Shown here in pieces: positions 17,646 to 25,193 of a stretch of DNA of 64,000 bases. Each line of letters begins with the position of its first letter. The stretch's first letter is position 1. The translations under genes and the position numbers were made by a program. Source of the stretch: an uncultured Opitutia bacterium (GTDB lineage Bacteria > Verrucomicrobiota > Verrucomicrobiia > Opitutales > UBA953); the NCBI GenBank assembly GCA_945957395.1, contig CAMFKE010000004.1, positions 124,001 to 188,000 on the forward strand. The letters run 5' to 3'. The notes beneath the pieces were generated by a model. That model made no database searches and was not told the origin of the DNA. It saw only the letters and a program-made list of their open reading frames with translations.

Positions 17646-18225
17646 CTACTTGTTGTTCCTGCATCGCATTGTGACAACAGAGGATACCAGATAGTCTGTG
17701 TTTGCGATGTTGGCGAATGCCCGTCGCATGGTTGCCGCCAAGAGAACCTTCTTGATGTCTGCTGTTCCTGCCGGGTCGGGAGTGTCGTTTTTGTCAAAGT
17801 ATATGAATTTGCATGCAATCAGGTTTTCCATTGCGAATTCTGTTGAGAGCACTTTTCCAGAGCTGTCATACTCGGTTCTTTTGAGCTTTCCGCCAGAAGG
17901 GGATGGTTCGTAAGTGTAGGTTATTTTAGTTACGATCATGGGCCCGTTGACCATGTTTTCTACGCTTGCCTGGGATGCTTTGTTGATTGAGACTTGGGTG
18001 CTCGAAAAATCGGTTTCTACACTGATTGCGTGACGCATGTCATTTTCGAATTTATATACGGCCTTTCGGCTGTATTCATTCATGTCTGCGTAATTTCCGA
18101 GGGATACTCCGAATCGTGATTGCATGATCACCATTCCAAGTACAAGAGTCATCATGATGGTGAAGATGCCTGATGATATTGCGAGGTCCACCAACGTGAA
18201 TGCTTTCCTTTTTTGGGGGGGGCAT
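17646..18225 (-). CDS. PilW/GspJ-like prepilin with apparent frameshift at a G8 tract
   Basis: A minor prepilin of about 190 aa. The only good start, the ATG at 18225, is out of frame with the pilin body by one base. The two are separated by a run of eight G (18215-18222) and six T (18209-18214) as read on the plus strand. Removing one G gives MPPQKRKAFTLVDLAISSG, a normal prepilin leader with basic residues before AFTLVD. As written, the body frame has an upstream TAG and no ATG, GTG or TTG until an internal TTG at 18194, which would remove the leader. The protein has a hydrophobic helix followed by a GspJ/PilW-like globular domain. The cause may be phase variation or a homopolymer sequencing error. 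It sits between the two other cassette genes. Confidence 0.7.
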
Positions 18226-18241
18226 GTCGGTTTTTTCTACC

Positions 18242-18871
18242 CTATATATTTGCTGGATCATAAAGGCGTTTGTTCAGACCGTTTTCGGCCATGGTTGAAT
18301 GCATGCTTCGAGAGTGGGTTAGGCCTCTTTTATCCACCCAGGTGACCTTGAGGGTGACTTCGGCGTATTTTTCACCGCATCCGTCGGCTTTCAGGGTAAT
18401 GATTCGTTTGCATACAAAGCCTGCCGCATTTCCTCCAGCATTACGGTATTGAGCCTGTAGCAGATTGTTCCCGAACGATACATCGTTGGGGTCGGAACCT
18501 CCGAGCACCGCCGGTGATATGCCATCGGTTCGCAGTGGGGCTCCGTAGACCGCATACGGCGTAAATTCGCTTTCCGCAGTGAAGGGGAATGATGCGGGTG
18601 CCCCGCCCAGCGTGAAGAGCCCTTTGATTGCTGGGCTTGTTCCGAAGGGCGGTCGGTCGTTCCATTCCCTCATCCGCATGGCTTCCATCTCATGGTTGAG
18701 AATCTGCGTCACTTGGGTGAATGAGCGGGAGTCTTCGACGGTTCTGAGCGCGAAGAGGAATACGCCCACGGTTCCTAGGATGGCCACGGAGAACACGACC
18801 AAGGAAATCATTACTTCGACGAGGGTCATTGCGCGTCGTCGTGGGGTGTTGGATGCAGGCTTAAATCTCAT
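18242..18871 (-). CDS. PilV/GspI-like prepilin (cassette 1)
   Basis: A 209-aa minor prepilin with the class III leader RRRAMTLVEVMISLVVFSV. Cleavage is expected before Met-Thr-Leu-Val-Glu, with Glu at position +5. The helix and the following NHEMEAMRMREW segment match PilV/GspI-type minor pilins. It is the first gene of the three-gene unit, and its stop is 16 bp before the ATG of the next prepilin. The prepilin peptidase and assembly ATPase are not in the window. Confidence 0.8.
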   Translation of the reverse strand: MRFKPASNTPRRRAMTLVEVMISLVVFSVAILGTVGVFLFALRTVEDSRSFTQVTQILNHEMEAMRMREWNDRPPFGTSPAIKGLFTLGGAPASFPFTAESEFTPYAVYGAPLRTDGISPAVLGGSDPNDVSFGNNLLQAQYRNAGGNAAGFVCKRIITLKADGCGEKYAEVTLKVTWVDKRGLTHSRSMHSTMAENGLNKRLYDPANI

Positions 18872-19095
18872 GGCGAATCGTATGGATGGTTTTTGTGGGC
18901 TAGTGCCCCTGCGGGGCGGCTTTTCCTGCCGCTAATCGTCGCAGATTAACCGATGTGCGGATATCCCCGCGCGGCAAATCGGGCGCGGTACGATATGCAT
19001 ATGTGGCAAAATTTTACCTGATTGAGCGGCTGTCGGTTGGCGCGATCTCATTCAGGGTCGCCCTTCCCGCGGGGCGTCGGTGGTATTTGACGGGA

Positions 19096-20907
19096 CTAGA
19101 ACGGCCAGAACACGGGGATCAGGAGGATGGCGAGCAGCCAGAAGAGCAGGTTGAGCGGGATGCCTGCGCGCAGGAAGTCTGCGAATTTGTATCCGCCCGG
19201 AGCGTAGACCATGGCGTTGGTCTGGTAGCCCACCGGGGTCGCGAAGCTCGTCGAGGCTGCGAAGGCCACGGCGACGATGAAGGGGCGCGGGTCGGCGCCC
19301 AGTTTTGTGGCGGCCGTTATGGCGACGGGTGTGAGAAGCACCGCCGTGGCGTTGTTGCTCATGAATTCCGTGAGCACGGCGGTGAGCAGGTAGACCGCGG
19401 CCAGCAGTGCGAGGGGGCCAAGGGGCTCCATGAGCGAGGCCACGTTGTCGGCGAGCAGTGCGGCCGCTCCGGATTTTTCCAGGCAAAGGCCCAGCGGCAG
19501 AAGGCCCGCGAGCATGAGCAGGACCTGCCAGTCGACGGCCCTGATGGCCTGATCCATGCGCAGGCAGCCGACGGCCACCATCGCGACCGCTCCCGCGAGC
19601 GCGCATAGGGCGATGGGGGTGCCGGTGATGAGGGTGGCCGCCACGACGGCGACGAAGATGCCCACGGCCACGGCCGTGCGCAGGCCGGCTTTGGTTCGTG
19701 CCTCCTTCTCCTCCAGTACGATCAGGTCGGCGTGTTCACGGATGGCGCCCAGGCGGCTTTTGCGGGTGAGCAGCAGAAGCTCATCGCCGAACATGAGGGG
19801 GGATTCTGTGAGGATGATTTCTCCGGGGTGCGGTGCGTGCCGACGGATGCCCAGCAGTGCGGACTCCAGCGAGTCATGCAGTCCCGATTCGACGGGTGAG
19901 CGGCCGGCGTGGCGGGAGCCCGGCGAGACGATCGCCTGCACGAGGGTCAGGGGGTCTTCATCGGGCTTCCCTGCCGGGGCGGGCGGGGCTCCGTGCGGGA
20001 AGGTGAGCGATTTCATGCGCCGCAGGTATTCCACCGCGTCGAGGTCGGCGCGCAGCCGCAGCAGGTCGCCGTGGCTTACGGTTTGTCCTTCGGATGTGAG
20101 TGCAGTTTCCCGGCGGACGATGGCGGCGACGCGGGCTTTGCCGCAGGCTTCGGGGAGCAGGTTGGCGGCGTCGGCCTTCTGTCCTGAGAGGGGGCAGTCC
20201 TGGCCGGGAATCACTTCGATAAGGAAATCGCCTCGCGCTCGCGTGGTGCCTGAGGTGTCTGATTCACGCAGGGGCAGCAGGGTTCGCCCAAGGGTGAGGA
20301 TGAACACCATGCCGACGCCCACCATGCACATGCCCAGCGGCGAGAATTCAAAGAAGCCGAAGGCCGGTTGCCCTGCGTTCACCGCGACACTGTTCACCAG
20401 CAGGTTCGTGGAGGTGCCGATGAGCGTGCAAACCCCGCCGAACTGGGAGGCGTAGGAGAGCGGAATGAGGAATCTCGACGGCGCGTAGCCGTTTCGGGCG
20501 CAGAGCGTGACGATGGCGGGCATCAGCGCCGCCACGGCGGCCGTGTTGTTCACGAACGCCGATAGTCCGGCGGTGAGCGCCATGACGGCGCCCAGCAGCA
20601 GGGTGGGGCGCTTGGCGGTGAGTCCCAGCAGCCTCACGGCGGCGTCCAGAACGCCGGATTTCTCAAGTCCGGCGCTGAGCACGAACATGCCGGCCACCGC
20701 GATGACCGCAGGGTTGCGAAAGCTGGCGAGGGCTTCGTCCACGCTCACCCATTTCGAGGGGGAAATAATCCCGGCGCCCACGCCGATGAGACCGGCGATG
20801 GCCACCGTGCACAGTACCAGGAGGGACACCAGGGCCGGAGGCAGCTTCTCGGTGACGAAAAGCCACAGGGCGCCGGTGAGTATGAGCAGGATGAGGAGAA
20901 TTTCCAT
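19096..20907 (-). CDS. SLC13/DASS-family permease with TrkA-C domains
   Basis: A 603-aa transporter starting at the ATG at 20907 (MEILLILLILTGALW); longer upstream starts are unsupported. Membrane helices fill residues 1-190 and 395-603. The family signature SAFVNNTAAVAALMP near 120 has the SNT-like substrate/sodium motif, and a second copy, TEFMSNNATAVLLTP, lies near 515. Between them is a soluble section of about 190 residues with two TrkA-C/RCK_C-like domains. This architecture occurs in transporters annotated for sulfate, dicarboxylate or other anions, so the substrate is not determined. Confidence 0.87.
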   Translation of the reverse strand: MEILLILLILTGALWLFVTEKLPPALVSLLVLCTVAIAGLIGVGAGIISPSKWVSVDEALASFRNPAVIAVAGMFVLSAGLEKSGVLDAAVRLLGLTAKRPTLLLGAVMALTAGLSAFVNNTAAVAALMPAIVTLCARNGYAPSRFLIPLSYASQFGGVCTLIGTSTNLLVNSVAVNAGQPAFGFFEFSPLGMCMVGVGMVFILTLGRTLLPLRESDTSGTTRARGDFLIEVIPGQDCPLSGQKADAANLLPEACGKARVAAIVRRETALTSEGQTVSHGDLLRLRADLDAVEYLRRMKSLTFPHGAPPAPAGKPDEDPLTLVQAIVSPGSRHAGRSPVESGLHDSLESALLGIRRHAPHPGEIILTESPLMFGDELLLLTRKSRLGAIREHADLIVLEEKEARTKAGLRTAVAVGIFVAVVAATLITGTPIALCALAGAVAMVAVGCLRMDQAIRAVDWQVLLMLAGLLPLGLCLEKSGAAALLADNVASLMEPLGPLALLAAVYLLTAVLTEFMSNNATAVLLTPVAITAATKLGADPRPFIVAVAFAASTSFATPVGYQTNAMVYAPGGYKFADFLRAGIPLNLLFWLLAILLIPVFWPF

Positions 20908-21045
20908 GCGGACAGCGCAGTATCGAACGCTTTGCGGGTCTCTCCCGCAAGAGTAGGCTGCGAAATCGGTGTCCGTGTCATCGGTCCTTCGTCGCGTTGC
21001 ATCAGGCCTGCGGTGCGGCTGAGGTCCTTCCGAGGAAAACAAAAA

Positions 21046-21070
21046 CCCCGCCGGAGGTCGTCCGGCGGGG
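21046..21070 (-). terminator. Terminator downstream of tRNA-Tyr
   Basis: A 10-bp perfect GC stem (21046-21055 with 21061-21070) with a 5-nt loop is flanked by A5 on one side and T6 on the other. It works in both directions and lies 10 bp beyond the tRNA 3' end. Confidence 0.88.
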
Positions 21071-21080
21071 TTTTTTAGAG

Positions 21081-21166
21081 TGGTGGTAAGAGAGGGATTC
21101 GAACCCCCGAAACGCGAACGTAACAGATTTACAGTCTGCCTCCTTTAGCCACTTGGATATCTTACC
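21081..21166 (-). tRNA. tRNA-Tyr (GTA anticodon)
   Basis: An 86-nt tRNA read on the minus strand with CCA encoded. The acceptor stem pairs GGTAAGA with TCTTACC. The anticodon loop is CTGTAAA (anticodon GTA), and the T-arm contains GGTTCGAATCC. A long variable arm is present, as expected for bacterial tRNA-Tyr. Confidence 0.96.
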
Positions 21167-21269
21167 GTTTTCGTCCTTACGAGTGCCGTTGGGCCCTCGA
21201 AAATCGGAGCGCCGTATGTGGCGGCGCCCGGTGTTTTTGCCAAGCCTTTTTTTGAAAAATTTTCAAAGC

Positions 21270-22184
21270 TTAGGCGCCGGGCTTGCGCGGAGGCGGGGCG
21301 ACCGGGGGGCGGGGCGGCTGCGGCCGGGGCGGCTGCGGCGCCTGAGGAGCCTGCGGCGCGCCGGGCGGGGGCGGAGGGGGAAGCCCGCCGGGCGGGGGCG
21401 GGGGCACCGCGGTGGTCGGGACCGGGGCGGGCTCGACTTTCTTGGGCTTCACCGGCTTGGGGAAGTCGGAGGGCTTTCCGGCGACGGCGAGCACACCCAT
21501 GAGCATGAAGAGCGAGAAGCTGGCCACGCCGATCACGAGGGCCAGGGTGCCCTTGTCGACGCCTGCGTTCGTGCGCGTGAGCGCCGCGCCGACGGCAGTC
21601 AGCACGCCCAGCGCCAGGAAGGCGATGGAGGAGGAGGCGCCGAGGCGTTCCTGCGGGTTGTTGCCCGTGCCGGACTTGTCCACCAGGAGCAGGGCTCCGG
21701 CGCTCGCGGTGAGGAGGCCGCCGGTCGCGCCCAGCGCGATGCCCGCATTGGCGCCGACGGACGGGAGGTTGCCGATGCCGGCGAGCGCGAAGCCCATCGC
21801 GGGGAGCGCGGGCAGGGCGAACTTGAGCCAGCCGAAGCGCTTGGGCTTGAAGCCCGGCACCATCGTCACGCCGGCGGCGATCAGGCCGGTGGCGCCGGCC
21901 AGCAGGAACAGCCCGGTCGAAGTCGCGGGGTGGGCCGATTCCTGATAGATGAAGTTGTTGTAGAGATTTTCTCCGGCGAACACCGCGCCGGCCGTGAGGC
22001 CCAGCCCCGCGCCCAAGGTGGCGTGAGAGGCGACGCCTTTCAGCTTGCTGCGGGCCAGTGTGGTGCCGGCGGCCGCGGCGGCGAGCACAAGGGCCGCCCA
22101 GTGGGAAAAGATGGCCACCGTCTGAATCGGGGGCGCGCCGTCGGGCGGGAGGCAGAACAGGGTGGGTTCGGGGATGTACGCCAT
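21270..22184 (-). CDS. Polytopic membrane protein with proline-rich C-terminal tail
   Basis: A 304-aa protein from the ATG at 22184 (MAYIPEPTLF). It has about seven Ala/Gly-rich membrane helices up to residue 245 or so. It then carries a cytoplasmic or periplasmic tail of about 60 residues built from Pro, Gly, Ala, Gln and Arg, with several runs of four to six prolines. I recognise no family. The gene is divergent from rpsT and convergent with nothing nearby. A translation of the tail will need EF-P because of its polyproline runs (established general knowledge). Function unknown. Confidence 0.7.
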   Translation of the reverse strand: MAYIPEPTLFCLPPDGAPPIQTVAIFSHWAALVLAAAAAGTTLARSKLKGVASHATLGAGLGLTAGAVFAGENLYNNFIYQESAHPATSTGLFLLAGATGLIAAGVTMVPGFKPKRFGWLKFALPALPAMGFALAGIGNLPSVGANAGIALGATGGLLTASAGALLLVDKSGTGNNPQERLGASSSIAFLALGVLTAVGAALTRTNAGVDKGTLALVIGVASFSLFMLMGVLAVAGKPSDFPKPVKPKKVEPAPVPTTAVPPPPPGGLPPPPPPGAPQAPQAPQPPRPQPPRPPVAPPPRKPGA

Positions 22185-22306
22185 GGGGGAAATTGCAGGC
22201 GCGGAGTGTCCTGCGGCGCGAACCTCCCGCAAGCCGTTTTTTTCTCCGTTGACAGAGGCCGGCGACGCCCCATCCACGGGGGCCTCATAACAAAGACCAG
22301 CTTTCC

Positions 22307-22576
22307 ATGGCCAACACCAAGTCCGCCCAGAAGAACATCCGTAAGTCGGCTGTCCGCACCGAAGCCAATCGCAAGGTGAAGAGCCGTCTCAAGACCGTCG
22401 CCAAGGCCGCCCGCGCCTCCGTCGAGTCCAAGGACGCCGCCAAGATTACCGCCGCCTCCGAGAAGGCCGTTTCCGCCTTCGACAAGGCCGCCAAGACCGG
22501 CGTGATCCACAAGAACAAGGCCAACCGCCTGAAGTCTCGTCTCGCCAAGGCCGCCAAGGCCGCGGTCGCCAAGTAA
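22307..22576 (+). CDS. rpsT: 30S ribosomal protein S20
   Basis: An 89-aa basic protein that binds 16S rRNA in the small subunit. It begins MANTKSAQKNIRKSAVRTEA, the standard S20 N-terminus, and has the family's Ala/Lys-rich helical body ending AKAAKAAVAK. It is monocistronic and followed by a strong terminator. Confidence 0.97.
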   Translation: MANTKSAQKNIRKSAVRTEANRKVKSRLKTVAKAARASVESKDAAKITAASEKAVSAFDKAAKTGVIHKNKANRLKSRLAKAAKAAVAK

Positions 22577-22592
22577 TCCTTCGGGATTTCCG

Positions 22593-22632
22593 AAAACACC
22601 CCCGCCGCCCGACAACGGGTCGGGGGTGTTTT
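22593..22632 (+). terminator. rpsT terminator
   Basis: A 12-bp outer stem (22593-22604 with 22621-22632) ends in TTTT. A nested 4-bp stem (22608-22611 with 22616-22619) lies in the loop. It follows the rpsT stop by 17 bp. Confidence 0.88.
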
Positions 22633-22643
22633 CATTTCCGCCC

Positions 22644-23447
22644 ATGACGACGCCCGAAGCCATCGGATTCCCTTCGCCTCTCCTTGGCGACAAGCCCCTG
22701 CGTATGCCCGTTCTGCGCGTCGCCCCGGGGTTCGCCGCGCTGCTCAAGCCGCCGGGCGTGGCCTGGGACGACCATCCGTGGAACGCCGGGCGCCCGCATG
22801 TCATGGGCGCCATGCGCGAGCAGCTCGCCGCCGGCAAGCCCGAGCTCGTCGCCCTGGGCATCGCGAAGCCCGCCTCCGTCCATTATATCGAGCCGGAGGT
22901 CGGCGGCGTCGCGCTGCTCGCCGATCGCGAGGGGGGCGCGCTCGACAAGTGGCGCAATGCGTTCGGCTCCGAGTTCATCACTTTCACCTTCCATCTGCTC
23001 GCCCTCACCGCCGACGCGCCGGAGGAGGGCGGCGAGTGCCCGCTGCCGGTTTCCATGCACCGCGACGAGCCCCGCGCCCTTGTCTCGCACAGCACGGGAA
23101 AAAAATCCCTGACGCGCTTCAAGGTCATCGAACGCATCGACCGCTGGACGCTGTGGGAGGCGACCACCTCGCTGCCCAGGCCGCACCAGGTGCGTCTGCA
23201 CGCAGCCGAGGCCGGCATCCGCATCGTCGGCGAAACCCTGTATTCGCAGGGTGGAGACATCCGCCTTTCGCAGACCCGCCGCAAGGGCCGACTGAACAAG
23301 GGGGAGGACAAGGTGATCAACGACGGTCTCGCCCTGCGCCTGGTCTCGGTCGACTGCTCCCGCGTGGACGCCGATATCGGCGTCATCGCCGCCGAGGACG
23401 AGGCTTGGACCGGTCTGCTTACACGCCTGCGCAAGTCGGTTAAGTGA
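22644..23447 (+). CDS. RluA-like pseudouridine synthase homologue with altered active site
   Basis: A 267-aa protein from the ATG at 22644. The fold segments match RluA-family RNA pseudouridine synthases: VAPGFAALLKPPGVAWDDHP corresponds to the usual KPaGvxVhp region. TRFKVIERIDRWTLWEATTS followed by PRPHQVRLHAAEAGIRIVGE corresponds to the TGRtHQIRvHl region. The catalytic HRLD motif is replaced by HYIE (H80-E83), so the invariant Asp is Glu here. The Arg that normally follows His is Tyr. The enzyme may be inactive, may act differently, or may represent a divergent subgroup. The RNA target is unknown. Confidence 0.75.
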   Translation: MTTPEAIGFPSPLLGDKPLRMPVLRVAPGFAALLKPPGVAWDDHPWNAGRPHVMGAMREQLAAGKPELVALGIAKPASVHYIEPEVGGVALLADREGGALDKWRNAFGSEFITFTFHLLALTADAPEEGGECPLPVSMHRDEPRALVSHSTGKKSLTRFKVIERIDRWTLWEATTSLPRPHQVRLHAAEAGIRIVGETLYSQGGDIRLSQTRRKGRLNKGEDKVINDGLALRLVSVDCSRVDADIGVIAAEDEAWTGLLTRLRKSVK

Positions 23448-23510
23448 TCGCCGGCTCGGACGCGCTTCCGGTTCCAGCCCTAGTGTGGAATCACGCGAGG
23501 GCGGCTCGCG

Positions 23511-24704
23511 TCACTTCAGCATCATCAGGAATCCCTGAATCACGCCGGCGTTGGCGTAGTCGATGAAGAAGGACACCGCCAGCGTCACCATGAGCATGGC
23601 CAGCGGCGCCTGGCCGAAGCGTTGCTCCAAGCGTTTGAGCGTGCCCATGGCCACGGGCGTGGCGCCCAACCCGAATCCGATGGTGGCTCCGGCCAGAGCG
23701 GCGCCTTCGCGGCTGCGTCCGCCCAAGGGGAACACCACCAGGCAGGCGATGCTCACGATGACGAAAATCTGAAGGACCACGGCGCTCAGGATGAATCCGG
23801 CCTGTCCCGCCAGTTCCCAGAGCCGCAGCCCCATCAGGCTCATGGCCAGGAAGATGCGCAGGCAGATGGTGCCGCAGGTGTCGATGGTCCCGCGGTCCAG
23901 CGGGTTTCCGGTGGCGTCTGCCGCGGAGGTCAGCAGCACGCCGGAGAGCATGGCGCAAAGGAAGGACGGCAGCGTCAGGTCCCACTGTTTTTGAAGGAAG
24001 TGGCTGACCACCGAGCCCAGCACCACGCATGCCGTCAGCGCCAGGATGGCCACCAGGTAGCGGTCCGTCGGCTGCTCCTCGATATGCGGCTCGCCATCCT
24101 TCGCCGCGACTTCAGGGGGCAGGACCGAGGCGGCGTCGGGCTTCGCCAGTTTCATCAGGAGCGTGGCGACGGGGCCGCCCACCAGTCCACCCATGATGAG
24201 GCCAAAGGTGGCGCAGGTCATGCCGACGCCGAGGGCGCCTTCCAGGGCCCGCCCGGACTCGGTTTGCGCCCAGGCGCCCACGGTGCCGTGCCCCCCGATG
24301 AAAGAGATGCTGCCCGTGAACAGCCCCATGGCGGCCGGTTGCCCGAAGAGTTTCGCCAGGCTCATGCCGGCCAGGTTTTGGCAAATCATCAGCAGCAGGA
24401 TGGCCGCGCAAAAGGCCGCCAGCCGCCAGCCGCCGCGCACCAGGTGGTTGAGCCGGGCCGACAGGCCGATGGCGCTGAAGAAGGCCAGAAGCAGGACGCC
24501 CTTGGCTTCGGTGCCCAGGGTGACCTGCCACCCCAGCGCCCACCACAGCAGCGCCATCACGATGCACACGAGAAAGCCGCCGGTGATGGCCGGCGGGATG
24601 TTCGCCTTTCGCAGGAAGCTCACCCAGCCGTTCACCGCACGGCCCAGGAAAATCGTGGATATGGCGGCGATAAGGGTCTGAGCTTCATCGAGGGCGTAGG
24701 GCAT
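23511..24704 (-). CDS. gltS: Sodium/glutamate symporter
   Basis: A 397-aa inner-membrane transporter of the ESS family; E. coli GltS is about 400 aa. I chose the ATG at 24704 (MPYALDEAQTLIAAI). Two inverted halves are visible, each with a family hallmark: SFIGGHGTVGAWA in the first half and GATIGFGLGATPVAMGT in the second. It imports L-glutamate with Na+. The gene is convergent with the RluA-like gene, and no strong terminator is seen in the 63-bp gap. Confidence 0.93.
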   Translation of the reverse strand: MPYALDEAQTLIAAISTIFLGRAVNGWVSFLRKANIPPAITGGFLVCIVMALLWWALGWQVTLGTEAKGVLLLAFFSAIGLSARLNHLVRGGWRLAAFCAAILLLMICQNLAGMSLAKLFGQPAAMGLFTGSISFIGGHGTVGAWAQTESGRALEGALGVGMTCATFGLIMGGLVGGPVATLLMKLAKPDAASVLPPEVAAKDGEPHIEEQPTDRYLVAILALTACVVLGSVVSHFLQKQWDLTLPSFLCAMLSGVLLTSAADATGNPLDRGTIDTCGTICLRIFLAMSLMGLRLWELAGQAGFILSAVVLQIFVIVSIACLVVFPLGGRSREGAALAGATIGFGLGATPVAMGTLKRLEQRFGQAPLAMLMVTLAVSFFIDYANAGVIQGFLMMLK

Positions 24705-24835
24705 GGGGGCCTGTTTTGCCGACTCCGCCGGGGGACACAAGGTCAGCGATGTGTCATATTGGCCACGGAGTCGGCAGGCCCGCTCCGGCCAAGTCCGCGC
24801 CTTGCCTTCGCTTTGAGCCGGTTTTTCCTCGCGGC

Positions 24836-25114
24836 ATGAGCGATGAGAATCGGGGCGGGGAAAAATGGGAATCGGGCGGCGGCCATGTCGTCCTCGTCCT
24901 TCCCCTGGTGTTCCTCGGCGCCAACGCCGTGCTGATTTCGCTGATGCAGCGGCCCGGCGCCATGGCCTTGTGGCTCGCGCCTGTCGCGCTCTTCGCGTTG
25001 GGCGCGCTGGTGGCGAGGCGCCGGCGCCACCGGCCGCTTTATCTCGCCTGCGTGTTTCTCTCCGCCATGGCGGCCCTGTTCGCCGTCTGCGCGGCATTGA
25101 TACCGTCGGCGTGA
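24836..25114 (+). CDS. Small membrane protein
   Basis: A 92-aa protein from the ATG at 24836. An acidic/Gly-rich N-terminus of about 16 residues is followed by three hydrophobic segments: VVLVLPLVFLGANAVLI, then LWLAPVALFALGALVA, then LACVFLSAMAALFAVCAAL. An Arg/His-rich loop separates the second and third. I recognise no family. It lies 79 bp upstream of dnaE on the same strand and may share its transcript. Confidence 0.55.
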   Translation: MSDENRGGEKWESGGGHVVLVLPLVFLGANAVLISLMQRPGAMALWLAPVALFALGALVARRRRHRPLYLACVFLSAMAALFAVCAALIPSA

Positions 25115-25193
25115 GCGGGCGATGTGAACAACTCGGAGGGCGCGGGCGCACCCCGGGCTTGCCCATGCGGGGTGGGGGCTAAGCTGCCCGGGC

